A stretch of DNA of 64,000 nt from Diogma glabrata (Eukaryota > Arthropoda > Insecta > Diptera > Cylindrotomidae). The notes under the pieces were generated by a model. That model did no database searches, was not told where the DNA came from, and saw nothing but the letters and a program-made list of their open reading frames with translations. Where the stretch lies: assembly GCA_963693315.1 (NCBI GenBank), contig OY856187.1, positions 393,682,820 through 393,746,819 on the forward strand. The letters run 5' to 3'. The translations under genes and the position numbers were made by a program. Below are positions 51,693 to 63,420 of this stretch, piece after piece; position 1 is the stretch's first letter; each line of letters starts with the position of its first letter.

Positions 51693-52490
51693 GTGCAATG
51701 CGAAGAGGTTGCTAAAATAATAAAATATGAGCAGAAAAACATCAACAGCTCGGTCAACACAAAACAACAGAAGGCAGAAATGGAACAACTTGTGCAGAAA
51801 TGGACAGAAGGTCTTTCAGAAGAGCAGAAGAAAGCAGCACGTCAATTGTTGGAGCGACACAAGTCTGTATTTTGCAGTTGACCTGAAGAAAATGGCGGAA
51901 CCGATATAGTGAATCATCGTATGGACACTGGAGCAGGAAATCCGATACGCCAGGCACCAAGGCAATTACCATTTACTAAAAGAGAGGAAGCTGATAAAAT
52001 GGTGAGGGATATGAAAGAAGCTGGTGTAATCGAGCCTTCAGACAGTCCCTGGAGCTCACCTGTGGTGTTAGTTGGCAAGAAAAATGGGAGTTTAAGATTG
52101 TGTTGACTACAGGAAATTAAATACAGTTACTAAGAAGGATAGCTACCCATTATTGATGGTACACTGGATACATTATCGGGGTCAAGATTGTTTTCAACAC
52201 TAGATTTGCAGAGTGGTTACTGGCAGGTGGAAGTTGCGGAGGAAGATCAGGAGAAAACGTTATTCAGTGTAGGTAATGGACTATGGCAATTCAATGTCAT
52301 GTCATTTGGGTTATGCAACGCTCCCGCAACTTTTGAACAGGGAGGGGAACGGGTACTAAAAGGTTTACACTGGAAAACATGCGTTGTATATCTGGATGAC
52401 ATCATCGTCAAGGGGAAAGACTTTGATGACCACTTGAGGATCTTGGCGGAGGTACTGGAGAGGTTGCAGCAGCAGGTTTCAAGTTAAGAC
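51693..52490 (+). pseudogene. Old Gypsy reverse transcriptase, broken
   Basis: The linker LSEEQKKAARQLLERHKSVF is followed, after stops near 51880, by MDTGAGNPIRQAPRQLPFTK, DSPWSSPVVLVGKKNGSLRL, FSTLDLQSGYWQVEVAEEDQ, MSFGLCNAPATFEQ and VVYLDDIIVKG with the YLDD motif. It is interrupted at about 52105 and 52487. Confidence 0.85.
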
Positions 52491-53245
52491 CCAAAAAGTG
52501 TTCACTTTTCAAGGAGGAAGTAAAGTACTTGGGACACAATGTTACGGCAAAAGAAATTCATACCGATTCTGACAAGATTGCAGCAGTTATGAACTGGCCA
52601 AGACCAAAGAACTTGCATGAACTATGAAGCTTTCTTGGATTGTGCACATATTTCAGACGGTTTGTACCATTCGCCAACGTTGCCAAACGATTGCAAGAGC
52701 TAACCAAAAAAGATACGGCATTTGAATGGAATGAAACTCAGGAACAAGCATTTGTGGAGCTCTGAAGGAGATTATGTACGGCTCCAATTCTATCCTATCC
52801 TACACCTAATGTGCAGTTTATATTGGATACTGATTCCAGTACTGAAGGTATAGGAGGAGTCTTGTCGCAGAAAGTGGATGGTCAGGAAAAGGTAATAGCT
52901 TATTTCTCCAAAATGCTATCCAAGCCGGAGCGGAATTATTGCGTAACTCGAAAGGAGTTATTGGCTATTAAGGAATGCGTCAAACATTTCCATATATAAA
53001 TACTTGTAGTGTCAGATATTTCATCTCTGAACTGATGGTGCGTTAAGATGACTACTCCAGCTCAAAAATCCAGAGGAGCAAGTAGCACGCTGGATCGAAC
53101 GGTTGCAGGCATACGATTTGAGCATTGAACATCGAAAGCACATGGGAACGCTGATGCATTATCGAGACGAACCTGTCAAGTTGAATGTAAGCATTGCAGT
53201 CGACAAGAAAGCACGGAGAACATTATCGACGTACGATTACTACAA
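52491..53245 (+). pseudogene. Old Gypsy RT connection and RNase H, broken
   Basis: KPKKCSLFKEEVKYLGHNVT is readable at about 52490 in one frame, then LCTYFRRFVPFANVAKRLQE. 52811-52999 gives FILDTDSSTEGIGGVLSQ and RKELLAIKECVKHFH, the RNase H Asp and Glu motifs. 53000-53245 is frameshifted. Confidence 0.8.
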
Positions 53246-54350
53246 GTGCTGCCTGACAATGAGTGGACTACTGAAGCCATAAGGAGAGATCAATTAGAAG
53301 ATCCGAGTCTTGCACCCATCATCGAGTTCAAGGAAAAGGGTTGCAAACCAGTATGGGAAATCGCTGATAAAACTCCAACTTTGAAGGCGTACTGGGCCCA
53401 ATGGGAGTCTCCAGTTAAAGAATGGATGTTTAAAGAGAGTATGGGAAAGCTTAGATGGCAAGATAAAGCAATCCCTTACAGTGGTACCAAAAGGGAAAAT
53501 ACCAGCAGTATTGAAGGAGTATCACGAGGGAACGAGTGAAGGTCATCTTGGGATCAATAAAACTCTTGCAAAACTACGACAACGGTTTTACTAGTCAGGG
53601 ACTAGGCAATCAATTATGGAGTGGTGTAAAAAATGCGACAAATGTGCGGCGGTATAAGGACCCGCCCGAAGAAGTCATGGAAAAATGAAGCAATACAATG
53701 TAGGTGCTCCATTTGAACGGATCGCAATGGATGTAGCAGGGCAATTTCCAACAACTGATAGCCAGAACATACATAACCAATAAGCAACCACCATCGCTGA
53801 AGCTCTGATAAATACAGTATAGAAGCGGAAGGTAAATAATTGGATTAGCCGCTATGGAGTTCCTATGAAGATCCACACTGATCAGGGACGGAACATTGAG
53901 TCGGCTGTATTCCAGAAAATTTGCCAGATGCTCGGAATTAACAAAACGAGGACGACAGCTTCGCACTCACAGTCAGATGACATGGTGGAGGTATTCAATG
54001 CTACATTGGAGGAGTTTCTAGCTAAAGTATTTAGTAAGAACAAACGTATTTGGGACCAACATATTCCTTTATTTTTGATGGAATACAGATCAACAGTTCA
54101 TATTTCCACGGCCATGACACCAACTCAAACTATTTTTTGGAAGGGATTTAAGACTACCTAGTGACCTTAAATTTGGAGCAGTATCATCAACATCATTGTC
54201 TGCGCAAGAATACGCCAACCGAATCAGGGAGAACCTTGAGGATATTCTCAAGCTTGTTAGGCAGAAGATACAACTGACCAGTGATAGAATGAAAGCCCGA
54301 TATGATATCCAATCTAATAATAAAGGTTTTGAAGAAGGTTGTGACTGATT
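53246..54350 (+). pseudogene. Old Gypsy integrase, broken
   Basis: LPDNEWTTEAIRRDQLEDPS starts the spacer. A zinc domain (HHCC) is readable around 53530-53650 (WCKKCDKCAA). The core follows with FERIAMDVAGQFP (Asp), MKIHTDQGRNIESA (Asp) and DDMVEVFNATLEEFL (Glu). From 54162 the C-terminal part ENLEDILKLVRQKIQLTSDR is in another frame. Confidence 0.8.
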
Positions 54351-56702
54351 CATACATGTTTCAGACCCAGCAGTACGAAAACCTGCAAACAGCTCTAGAG
54401 ACCAACTGAATGCAACGAGTTTGGTTTTATTAAAACGAATTTAATCTGATGGCCATGTATCCTGAAAAGGTAAGTACGGTGTCTGCGTTTCAAGCTTGAT
54501 GTTTCGTAAAATGAAATTATTGGTTACCTGCATAGTTCATTTGGAGTATAACTTCCACCAGGTTGCGCCTTTGTCTTTTTTTGTAGTTCGAGAATCAATA
54601 AAACTGCTCTTTTTGAATAAAACTAGTTTAACCGGTTTTTGATATCGATTTAGTATGATCAAAATTAGCATAGGTTTAGTGACGTTTTTTACTGAATAAT
54701 TGATGAATACGATCACAAATGGTACTCTTTGCTTTTCAATTTCATACACCACTTTGTAATACAATAATAAACAAGTAACATCTAGTTTGCTACAAACAAA
54801 CGTTTAATTCAACGACAATTATTTAAAATTTGGAACATTTTGAAATTTCGTTACGAAATCCGGCTCGAAGGACCAAAACTGCCACAAATAAATTCATTAC
54901 AATGAAATCTGGATTCAATTCCTTACATAAGAGTAACAAAACAGAAGATTAATATGCAGTACAAGGTACAGCTTCATTGTTACATGCATTTTTCGTTTCA
55001 TTAACGTAATCCGGCTCGATGGCCCAAACTGTTCCATTATTAATAAAACAAACTGGTGTGGAATTTAATAATATAAAATGTGAACTGTGTATCCTTGTCG
55101 ACGGGTAAAACTTCTTTATGTTTTAATTCAAATTAAACCAACTATTCGATTTTTTTGCCTGAACTTTATTTTTGATAATTTTATATATTTTTGTTTAACT
55201 TAAATTTAAATATTATATTAAAATGTTTATGTCAAATATTAATTTGTTCATAAAATTTTTACAGTATTTTTTTTTTTTGTTTATATTAAAATAACATTAG
55301 ATTTATAGTTGAGTTTATGTAAGAACCAAGAATTGATTGCGGTTGTTCGTTTGTGTTTGAATTACTTTTGTGACATAAATTTTGTTTTTTATCAGAGATT
55401 ATGACAGATCCTATAAAATTATATAAGGGTGAGTGATTGTAAAATATAGATTCAATATTATTTAAAGAGTTAATTTTCCTTGTCTAATTTCATATATTTC
55501 GTTTGTATTTGAAGAGCTGCTGCGTAAGAAGAAGCTAAGATATAAGTTTGAATTGGTATAAAGAATGGCAGACTTTTCGGGATTAAAACGGAAATATTTG
55601 TCGACTTATAACACGACATGTGATATGTGAATAAATATTGAATTCATGTCACTTAAGTTATCGTTTCTCTTTTGTTTCAAAATTTAACGGTTCTTTATAA
55701 GCACAGGTTCAAACGGTTTCCAGAACTTAATAAACTAATTCAACTAGTTTAGTAGTTGTGATTGTTGCATTTATAATTACATAATGCTATTTAATTAAAT
55801 GTAAATGATTTAGAAATAAATAATTTTGAAAAAATGTGAACAAAATAACGATATACTAGGATATATTTTTTTTTATGCTGAGGTATTTTATTTCAGTATA
55901 AAAGTTATTTAAAAAAAATATTGTTAAATAAATTTCATATTAAATATCATATATATGTATAGTTGCTTGTAACATAAGCTTTTTTACAATAATTATTTTA
56001 AAAGTAAAAATAGTTTATTGGTAAATTTAACCTGAATATATATATGAAATATTTATATTAAACAAAAACTTTTGTTTTATGTACCCCGTTGTAAAATGTC
56101 AATACGATGATATATATACAGAACATAATTTCTTACATAAATACATAATATTTAGTTTTAAAGAAAAACATTAATATATCCCAATATTATGCATAAAAAA
56201 TAATTTAAACATATTAGAAATTATCGTTATTTATATAAATATATATGTTTCTATTGCTTTAGAATATGCAATAACAATTAAATATTACTTGACAATTTTA
56301 TTATTCTATTTAATTACCTTGCACAAAAAATTTGAAAAAAAAAAATTTTACCTTTGTTAGGAACAATCGGAAAAATTGAAAATAATTAATTCATCAAAGA
56401 ACGAAATTTAGAAAACAATTTGTCAAAACATATTTCTTATTTTATAAACTGTAAACCTAAATTTAGATATCGAACATCGGTTTTATGTAAAAAGAAAACG
56501 ACAAATTTTTTATAAATCTTTTCACAGTTTCAACCTCTAATATCTTATTAAAAACCTATTTACTTAAATCAAAATCCATAAAAAAGGATTGTGTTCATTA
56601 TGAATACAAATAATTTGTAACAATGTTTTTTTTAGTTCATTTTTAACGTATTAACTACTAAAGGCTATACTGATTTAACGTTATTTCAATACCATTACAT
56701 TT
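54351..56702. other. AT-rich stretch with two retroelement primer-site relics
   Basis: No gene recognised. 54856-54875 and 55008-55026 both match the tRNA-Tyr 3' end (the second with changes), on the minus strand, about 150 bp apart. They suggest the edge of a duplicated LTR element. 55080-56700 is AT-rich with short ORFs only. Confidence 0.5.
54856..54875 (-). promoter_or_regulatory. tRNA-Tyr-complementary primer-site relic
   Basis: AAATCCGGCTCGAAGGACCA is the tRNA-Tyr 3' end on the plus strand, so the element would read on the minus strand. It is the same 20-mer found inverted at 27541. The second, degenerate copy is at 55008-55026 (taatccggctcgatggccca). Confidence 0.6.
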
Positions 56703-56826
56703 CTACATAAAACGCTGACGTTTACTGCATATATTTTGAACTTCCATATTTACATCTAAAGGACTTGCTGGCCTTTTGCAGTGACGCGCTATTTCACCAG
56801 TTACGAATGCATATAACTCTGGTGCT
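56703..56826 (-). CDS. Candidate terminal exon of an unrecognised host gene
   Basis: On the minus strand, TTATTTTTCAG precedes an open stretch of 40 codons ending in TAG: APELYAFVTGEIARHCKRPA, then SPLDVNMEVQNICSKRQRFM. The acceptor, the codon composition and the basic end look like a real last exon, not a transposon. No further exon was identified with confidence to the right. The family is not recognised. Confidence 0.45.
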
Positions 56827-57267
56827 CTGAAAAATAAAAGTTAAATGTTATGAATGGTGAGTTATCATAAAGTTCTATAATAAAAATGTTGGTGTCATTA
56901 CCAGAACTAACGGATTACAATGTCTTGATAGAAACTGTAACAAAAGTTTTATCAAGATTCATAGGATTGAGATTTAAAATTATTTTATCTGTTTGGAAGA
57001 TTTAAATTTGCCCAAAGCGAAACAGTTCCGTTCCATTTAGTTTCAGAATTTTTTATCAAGGTTTGATCAAACTACTTTCTAGCCTGACTATACCGTTGTC
57101 ACTTTGTGTATTATTACCTAAAATTCCATTAATTTTTTTGTATGTTGATCCAGAGAATGAACCACATTTTCGTCAAAATCCATGCAGGCTATGGAGACTT
57201 TAATTACACACTCTAATAATTCATGACTAATTGTAGTCTAGCTGTTTTTAGAATTGTTTTCCATTAT

Positions 57268-57425
57268 ACAAGTTACAACCAAAAACTCCACCTATTTGTC
57301 TAACCCACTAGTTTCCACTAGTAAGTCAAAGTTTTCAAACAAAATCATCAAATAGAAATCAACGTTTGTCATGGTTTAAAACGTCAAATCTTTGATAAAT
57401 GGGCGGAGTTTTATTGTAACTTATG
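57268..57425. mobile_element. ~160-bp MITE
   Basis: The left end 'acaagttacaaccaaaaact' plus 'ccacctatttgtc' is inverted at the right as 'gataaatgggcgg' plus 'agttttattgtaacttat'. TIRs are about 33 bp with a few differences. The target duplication is not clear. Non-coding. Confidence 0.75.
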
Positions 57426-57660
57426 CAATAGGTACGGTGACCATCTGTCCTGTATTTTACAGGACTGTCCTGTTTTTTGCCATGCTGTTTCTTGAGATTT
57501 TTTGCAAATACAGGCAGGACAATGTCCCTTATTTCCTAATTTGATATGCAAATGTCCTCTTTTTTGCATAAACTTTACTCGAATATGCATTTAAAATAAT
57601 AATTTCTCTAAATTTCCCTAAAATTTGTCTTAATTTCCTAAGTATTACAATATCGAGCCA
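57426..57660. other. GTCCTGT-rich repeat fragment
   Basis: 'ggtgaccatctgtcctgta' followed by 'caggactgtcctgttt' and 'caggcaggacaatgtccc' forms overlapping small inverted repeats. It resembles the end of a hAT-like MITE seen in many genomes (recalled, not checked). The other end was not located. Confidence 0.4.
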
Positions 57661-57790
57661 AATGTCAAAATCATAGCCCCACTTTTCGGCATTTTTCAAC
57701 GTTTTAGGTCCTAACGATTCTCAAACAGAAAAAACAAATGTTTGTCTGTCTGCCGACCAGCCATTATAACCAATAAACACTAGAAAGCTA
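57655..57790 (-). repeat. Fragment of family A (3' block only)
   Basis: 'cggcatttttcaacgtttta' and 'ggtcctaacgattct', then 'ttgtctgtctgccgaccagcc', match the inverted 3' block of family A. Short and diverged. Confidence 0.55.
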
Positions 57791-57894
57791 CTTTAGCGAG
57801 CAAAAAAATTGGGTACTTCTTTGAATAAAATAAAGTAAAATAAAATTTAGTATTTAATTTTAGTATTCTAGTCATGAAGACGTTTGTTATTAGT

Positions 57895-58540
57895 CCCTGT
57901 GCCTACATGGCTTCACAATTACACACCAGAATCCAAAAGCCAGTCAGCTGAGTGGACAGCAGTCGACGAACCGAATCCAAAGCGAGCAAAGACGCAACAG
58001 TCGGCCGGTAAGGTGATGGCGTCTGTATTTTGGGATACGAACGGAATAATATTCATCGACTATCTCCAAAAAGGAACCACCATCAACAGCGAGTATTACC
58101 GTGAACTTTTGGATCGATTGAAGGCTGAAATCGCAAAGAAACGGCCACATTTGCAAAAGAAAAAAGTTGTTTCACCAAGATAATGCACCGTGTCACAGAT
58201 CGATGAAAACGATGGCAAATTGAATGAATTGGGCTTTGAATTGCTTACCCACCCACCATATTCTCCAGATTTAGCCCCCAGCGACTTTTTCCTGTTTTCA
58301 GATCTCAAGAGAATGCTTGCTGGAAAGAAATTTAAGTCCAATGATGAAGTAATCGCTGAAACTGAGGCCTATTTTGACGAGAAAGAGAAATCGTACTATA
58401 AAAGTGGTATAGAAAAGTTGGAAAATCGCTATACTCGTTGTATCGCCCTCGAAGGCAACTATGTTAAATAAAAAAATCGAGTTTTGTCAAAATGTTGTTT
58501 TTTTCTTACTTATCCTACGGACTTATTGAACGACCTGTTA
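57895..58540 (+). pseudogene. Mariner transposase relic (3' two thirds)
   Basis: It begins at WLHNYTPESKSQSAEWT, immediately after the lost first catalytic Asp region. It continues KVMASVFWDTNGIIFIDYLQ and KGTTINSEYYRELLDRLK. A frameshift at about 58165 hides the HQDNAPCH motif (second Asp), which is readable in the next frame. It ends HPPYSPDLAPSDFFLF (third Asp, DD34D type) and YVK, stop at about 58471. 'ggacttattgaacgacctg' at 58519-58537 fits a mariner terminal repeat. The 5' TIR is absent. Confidence 0.88.
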
Positions 58541-59833
58541 TCTGTTATTTTGGACTGTTTTGATATTTCATCATTAACTCCCCATGTTATTAGTTTTAAA
58601 TTTTATTATTTTATTTGTAATATTTTTTCACTTTGCATATATCCTCGGTCTGCCCTGCCACCTTGTTACACGTTTCTAATAATTGTAGACCGAAAAACTT
58701 AATAATATTTTAACGGTTATGGTGGACGATGTAATTAAAGCACATCGTTCTGAAAAATACTCCTTGCAGAAAATAATTTCGTTAAAACAATATAAAACAC
58801 CTGAGTAAATCTGTAGACAACATAAACAAAATAACACGCAACAGGAAATTGAATAGTTTTATCTAATATGATAATAAAACAAGAACTACACAGTCTATGA
58901 TAGGAATCAAACTAAAAAGAGCAGATTATTTCAAACGAGTATGACGAAATTTTGGAGATTGTGTTATTATGTTTTTGTTGTTTAGGGTCGATTTATATTC
59001 TAGAATATCGGACAGTTATTGCCATTGTTTCGTTTTTCGCATTTCGTTTATTTATAAAAGTTCGATTTGGGCAAAGTATAAAGCCTTCTACGACTATAAG
59101 GGAACGAAGACGTCGATTAAGCGATGTTCAATTCAAACCAACTCCGTCACTTTTTGTTAGAATTACATTTAGATGATGGTAACCATGATAACAAAGATAG
59201 AATTTGGGAGATCTTAAGCCGGAAGCTCTCTCGAATGTTTTCCCAGCTTTGAGTCCTATGACCCCATGTTGGGTGTCCTGCACGTACAACCCTGAGATGA
59301 GAAGTTTTATGCTCTACAGACTGAAATAGACGGCCACTCGAAAGCTTCAGGGCATGCGCTTTCAGGGCAAGGTGACCCCTTGGGTATCGAGTTTTTCTAT
59401 GTTCAATCGCAATAATACGCGTAATAGTTTGTAGTTGTTGCAATGCGTAAGATACATCTTTCTGCGACTGAAAATTATACCACTTAGAAATTAACTTTCG
59501 AGCTTTCGAAACATATGTTCTACAAAAAATTTGGGATGTGTGATTTTTGATCATAAAATCGGTTATTTGAGCATACACAACTAACTCTTGTAGCAGTATG
59601 AATTTCTTTTAAAGCGAAAATTTCTTCCAGAAATAGCATTTTCTTTAGTTATTCGGTACTCCTTGAAGAAATTTTCGTCATTATTATGGATCACCCTGTT
59701 TAAGGTATAGGATAACTTTTGGCCATCACTGACGAGTTGCCACCACTGACAAAGAAGCTTATTCGGCCATTTGAAGAAACCAAACCGAACATTGTTTCAT
59801 AATCAGTATTTTAATATTTATAGTATACATGAA
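58541..59833. other. Unassigned stretch with one unexplained ORF
   Basis: A 143-codon minus-strand ORF (59147-59578) reads MYAQITDFMIKNHTSQIFCR then a basic region. It has no recognisable family and no splice context. A minus-strand 'cagggtgatccataataatg' at about 59698 looks like a mariner-MITE end, but its partner was not found. The rest is AT-rich. Confidence 0.35.
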
Positions 59834-61060
59834 AGACTGAAAGACCTAAGTATTACATTCATGAGCTAAAAGTGAAATTCTTACCCCCACTTTTTTTGGC
59901 ATTTCTCGACGTTTTAGGATACTGATTCTAAAAAAAGCAAAAAAAAAAAATGTACGTCTGTCTGTCGGCCGGCCATCCGGCCGTCCGTCACATCCTACGA
60001 AGTCTAGAAAACCGCTGGACGGATTTCAAAAATTTTTTTTTTCTAAAAATAGGTTTACTCAATGGAGGACGGAAAGGACGATATGTTCGATAACTGTACC
60101 GGAAGTGTGTCAAAAAATCGTCAAGTGTGTCAAAAAATCGTCAAGTGTGTCAAAAAATCGTCAAGTGTGTCAAAGGAAATTTGCAATTTTTTGCTTAAAA
60201 AACTTTCATTTCAAGTGATTACGAGTAGGAACAACGAATTTGGAGAAATCTTGATGGTCGGGATTGGTATGTGAAGCCAAAATTTAAATTATTGCATTAT
60301 AAGTTTGTCAAAAAAATGTTATCAAGTGTGTCAAAAGAAAGATTTTTATTTATTTTTTTTACCCAAATTTTTGTAAAAATAAAATTAATTGTTTGTTTGA
60401 CATGAAATTTTTTTTATTATTATTATTGAGAATTATGGCATTATAAGTTGTGTCAAACGAAAGATTTTTATTTATTTTTTTAGCCAATTTTTTAAGACAT
60501 GAAATTTTATTATTATTATTGAGAATTATAAGTTAGTCAAAAAAATAATGTCAAGTGTGTTAAAAGAATGATTTTCATTTATTTTTTTGGAAAAAAATAA
60601 AATTAGTTATTCTTATGAAATGAAATGTATAATGAACATGAAATTATTATTATTGAGAATTTTATTGCATTATAAGTTTGTCAAAAAAATATTGTCAAGT
60701 GTGTCAAAAAAATGATATCATTTATTTTATTAGATAATTATTTGGAAAAAAAAATTTAGCTGTTTGTTTACGTTGGAATTTGTTATAGTTTTTGAAATAT
60801 TTTGGAATTTTGGAAAAGCTTCAATTTTTGATTTTGTAAAAGTTTTTGGAATATTTTTAGAATTTTGAAAAATTTTAAATTTTTGATTTTATTATAATTT
60901 TTTTAATTTTGGAAAAAGTTTCAATTTTTGAATTTTTGAGAACTTTTGGAATATTTAGAAAAAGTTTAAAGATTTAGAAAAAGTTTAAATATTTGATTTT
61001 ATTCTAATTTTTGGAATATTTTTAGAATTGTGAGTACAGAAAAATATAAATTTATTACAT
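59834..61060 (-). repeat. Interspersed repeat family A, inverted copy
   Basis: Starting at 'gactgaaagacctaag' (inverse of the terminal hairpin), it runs backwards through 'ggatactgattc', 'ggacgatatgttcgataac' and the 'caagtgtgtcaaaaaa' blocks. It ends in the A/T-rich array. At 60106-60170 the 21-bp phrase 'gtgtgtcaaaaaatcgtcaa' is repeated three times exactly in tandem. Confidence 0.75.
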
Positions 61061-61099
61061 TTATTAAATAAACTTCAGTTAAGAGTTGATATATTTTTT

Positions 61100-61437
61100 C
61101 TTCGCTGAGTTTAGATACTCCTGTCGGATTGAACGTTATAAACGACTTCCATTAATCTAAATTCGTCATCGATGTAATTACTTATTCTCTCATTATTGCA
61201 CCAGAAAATGGTTCAATTTTTCCATGAAATTTAAAATAGATTGACAAGAACGAAATAGGAAACTCTTGTTCAATATAATTTGTACCAATCTGTCTCTCTT
61301 CTTCGGTTAGTATTTCTTTATCATACATTTCGGTGGGTGAAATTAGAAACGCAGCATAATGGCAACGTTTCAGGGCCATTTTTTTATCTGTTAGCGAAAT
61401 TATTTTTTGTTCTGCGTTCAAATTTACTTGCAAATCA
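61100..61437 (-). pseudogene. Unrecognised protein-coding remnant
   Basis: From an acceptor-like TTCGCACAG at about 61445, the frame CDLQVNLNAEQKIISLTDKK runs through MALKRCHYAAFLISPTEMYD and EEERQIGTNYIEQEF to about 61200. A shift of one frame then continues RISNYIDDEFRLMEVVYNVQ to a stop at about 61105. The dense, non-repetitive, protein-like text suggests a real gene or gene copy with one frameshift or a tiny intron. No family was recognised. Confidence 0.4.
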
Positions 61438-61599
61438 CACTGTGCGAAATTTAATTACTGTTTGTTTTGTACGGCGGTACAAAATACTCAGTTACCTTTT
61501 ATTTCATGTTCTCTCAAGTCAAAACTCAAAACAGATAGAAAAAATTTTAGCACAAAATAAAAATTAAAAGGAAAGATATTTCGCAGAAAACGAAAACAG

Positions 61600-62080
61600 T
61601 TGAGTCTAGTTTACACGTGGCGAGTAAACATGCGAGTTGAGCAGACGAGTTAATGAAGTACAGTTACTGGCATCGTGTGAACACATAAGGCGAGCTTCTC
61701 GAATGTGCGAGTAGGACAGAGACAAGCAGGCGAGTTACTACAACATATTTTATTTTAACTTGCCACTCGTCTTTCCTCTCCACATTGAAAAATATGATGG
61801 TATTGTATTCTGTTGATTTCGACAGTAAATTATTTGATTCTATAACTAACAAATACTATAAAACACCGAATATTTGCTAATTTTGGTTACTTATCTGTCA
61901 AAATTTTTTAAAAAGAAAAACAACGAAAAATCAACTCTCATATAACTGGCAAGTAACTGTCATCGTGTGAACAGTACAGACAAATACAGCTACTGTCCAA
62001 TTTCTTTTAGGTGTATGAACAGGCGAGCTACTGTCTACTGGCATACCAGTAGCTCACATAATGTAAACTGAGCAGTGGGC
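61600..62080. mobile_element. Probable non-autonomous DNA element (GCGAGTTACTG-rich)
   Basis: 'agtttacacgtggcgag' at 61607 is loosely inverted as 'gctcacataatgtaaactg' at about 62052. Inside, 'catcgtgtgaaca' (61671, 61961) and 'gcgagytact' phrases are directly repeated. No coding capacity. Class unknown. Confidence 0.5.
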
Positions 62081-62235
62081 TTTAGTTGTTTTGAAGAAAT
62101 TAAAAGAAATTTTTAGGATTTTTTATTCAAATTTGATGTTTCATAATTTATTTAGCCTTTTATTCTTTTTTTGTAAATTTTGATTTAAATCAGCGATTTT
62201 TTTTTTAAAATCAATTGATTTAAATCATATGAACC

Positions 62236-63420
62236 CTGCCGGGTTCTATACTCTCCATCGTCTGTCTTTACTGGACCAATAATGTAGCGTGGGATCTTAC
62301 GCTCAAATACAGATAAATGTGATTCGTCATTTTGTGTAAGGCTCCACGTGTGACCCATACATCACAACCGGTCTAATCAACGTCTTGTATAACTTGAGCT
62401 TAGTGTTAGTTGATACACATGGTGATCCAAGGAGAGGCTTAATTAAGTAGAAAGTTCGATTACCTGCAACGATTCGAGCTTTTATACCTGTTAAGTATGC
62501 TGTTGTTTGCTTCAAGAATTGATCCCAAATATTTAAAAGATTCAACTCCATCAATTCGTTCATCGCCATATCAAATCTTTCTTCTCAGCCTCTCTTGAAA
62601 CATTCATGTTTGGTTTTATTGTAGTTAATTTGCAGACCAATTTTTCTAGCACCACTTTCAAGCGACTTGAAAGTTTCACTCAACAGCTTCACTTCGGCCG
62701 AGGATAACAACATCATCAGCGCACGCGGTCATCTGTACTGAGTTTATTGACAAGATATTGTTGTTATTCGGTAGTTTCTTTTGATGGCACACATATTCCA
62801 AGGCTAAATTAAAAAGTATAGGAGAGATAGCCTCACTTTGTCTTAAACTGGAGTCGACTTTAAAAAACTTTGATATTTCGATCTCTACTCGTACACAGCA
62901 TTGAGAGTTCTGTACTGTCATTTTGCATAGTGATACCAGTTTACCAGGGATTCCCATTGACACCAGAGCAGACCATAAAGTCTCTGGTTCGAGAGAGTCG
63001 TAGGCCTGCCTGAAATCAATGAAGAGTTGGTGCACAGTTATGTTGAACTCTCAATGCTTTTCCAAAATCATCCTTATCGAGAAAAGTGCATCGGTGGTAC
63101 CTCGGCCCCGCCGGAAGCCACACTGATATTCTCCAAACAGTTGTTCAGCAAATGGATTAATTTTTGATAGCAAAATGTAGGAAAAGATCTTATATGCTGT
63201 GCAGGAGAGCGATTCCTCTGTAGTTTGCACTTTTATGGATTGGTATCAGCATAGCTGTGTTCCAGTACTGTGGGACGGTTTCAGTCCGCCAGATCATTTG
63301 AACAAGTTCAAACAATCTTAAGAATAGAGTTTCACCACGATGTATAATCATTTAGGATGTTATATCGTCGATACCAGGTGCTTTAGGGTGCTTCTGTTTA
63401 CTGGATAGAGTTCATTCGCC
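62236..63420 (-). pseudogene. LINE reverse-transcriptase relic
   Basis: In minus-strand order: NYRGIALL, FGEYQCGFRRGRGTTDALFS, a stop, HQLFIDFRQAYDSLEPETLW (catalytic Asp), then SLRQSEAISPILFNLALEYV, MTACADDVVILGR (ADD) and TKLKLYKTLIRPVVMYGSHV. It ends FERKIPRYIIGPVKTDDGEY near 62236. This is the RT of a non-LTR retrotransposon unlike those in intron 2. Several stops and frameshifts. Confidence 0.85.

Larger units (their letters stand above)
44062..54350 (+). mobile_element. Decayed Ty3/Gypsy retrotransposon, interrupted by a younger one
   Basis: Gag N-terminus (44062-44254) continues in the same frame at 50150 once the young element and one GATG copy are removed. Pieces of nucleocapsid, protease, RT, RNase H and integrase follow to about 54350, all with stops or frameshifts. 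No LTR pair was identified, so both ends may be lost. Confidence 0.85.

Noticed and set aside
59147..59578. 143-codon minus-strand ORF as a gene
   Set aside because: No recognisable motif, atypical composition, and no splice signals in support. Kept only as an unexplained ORF.
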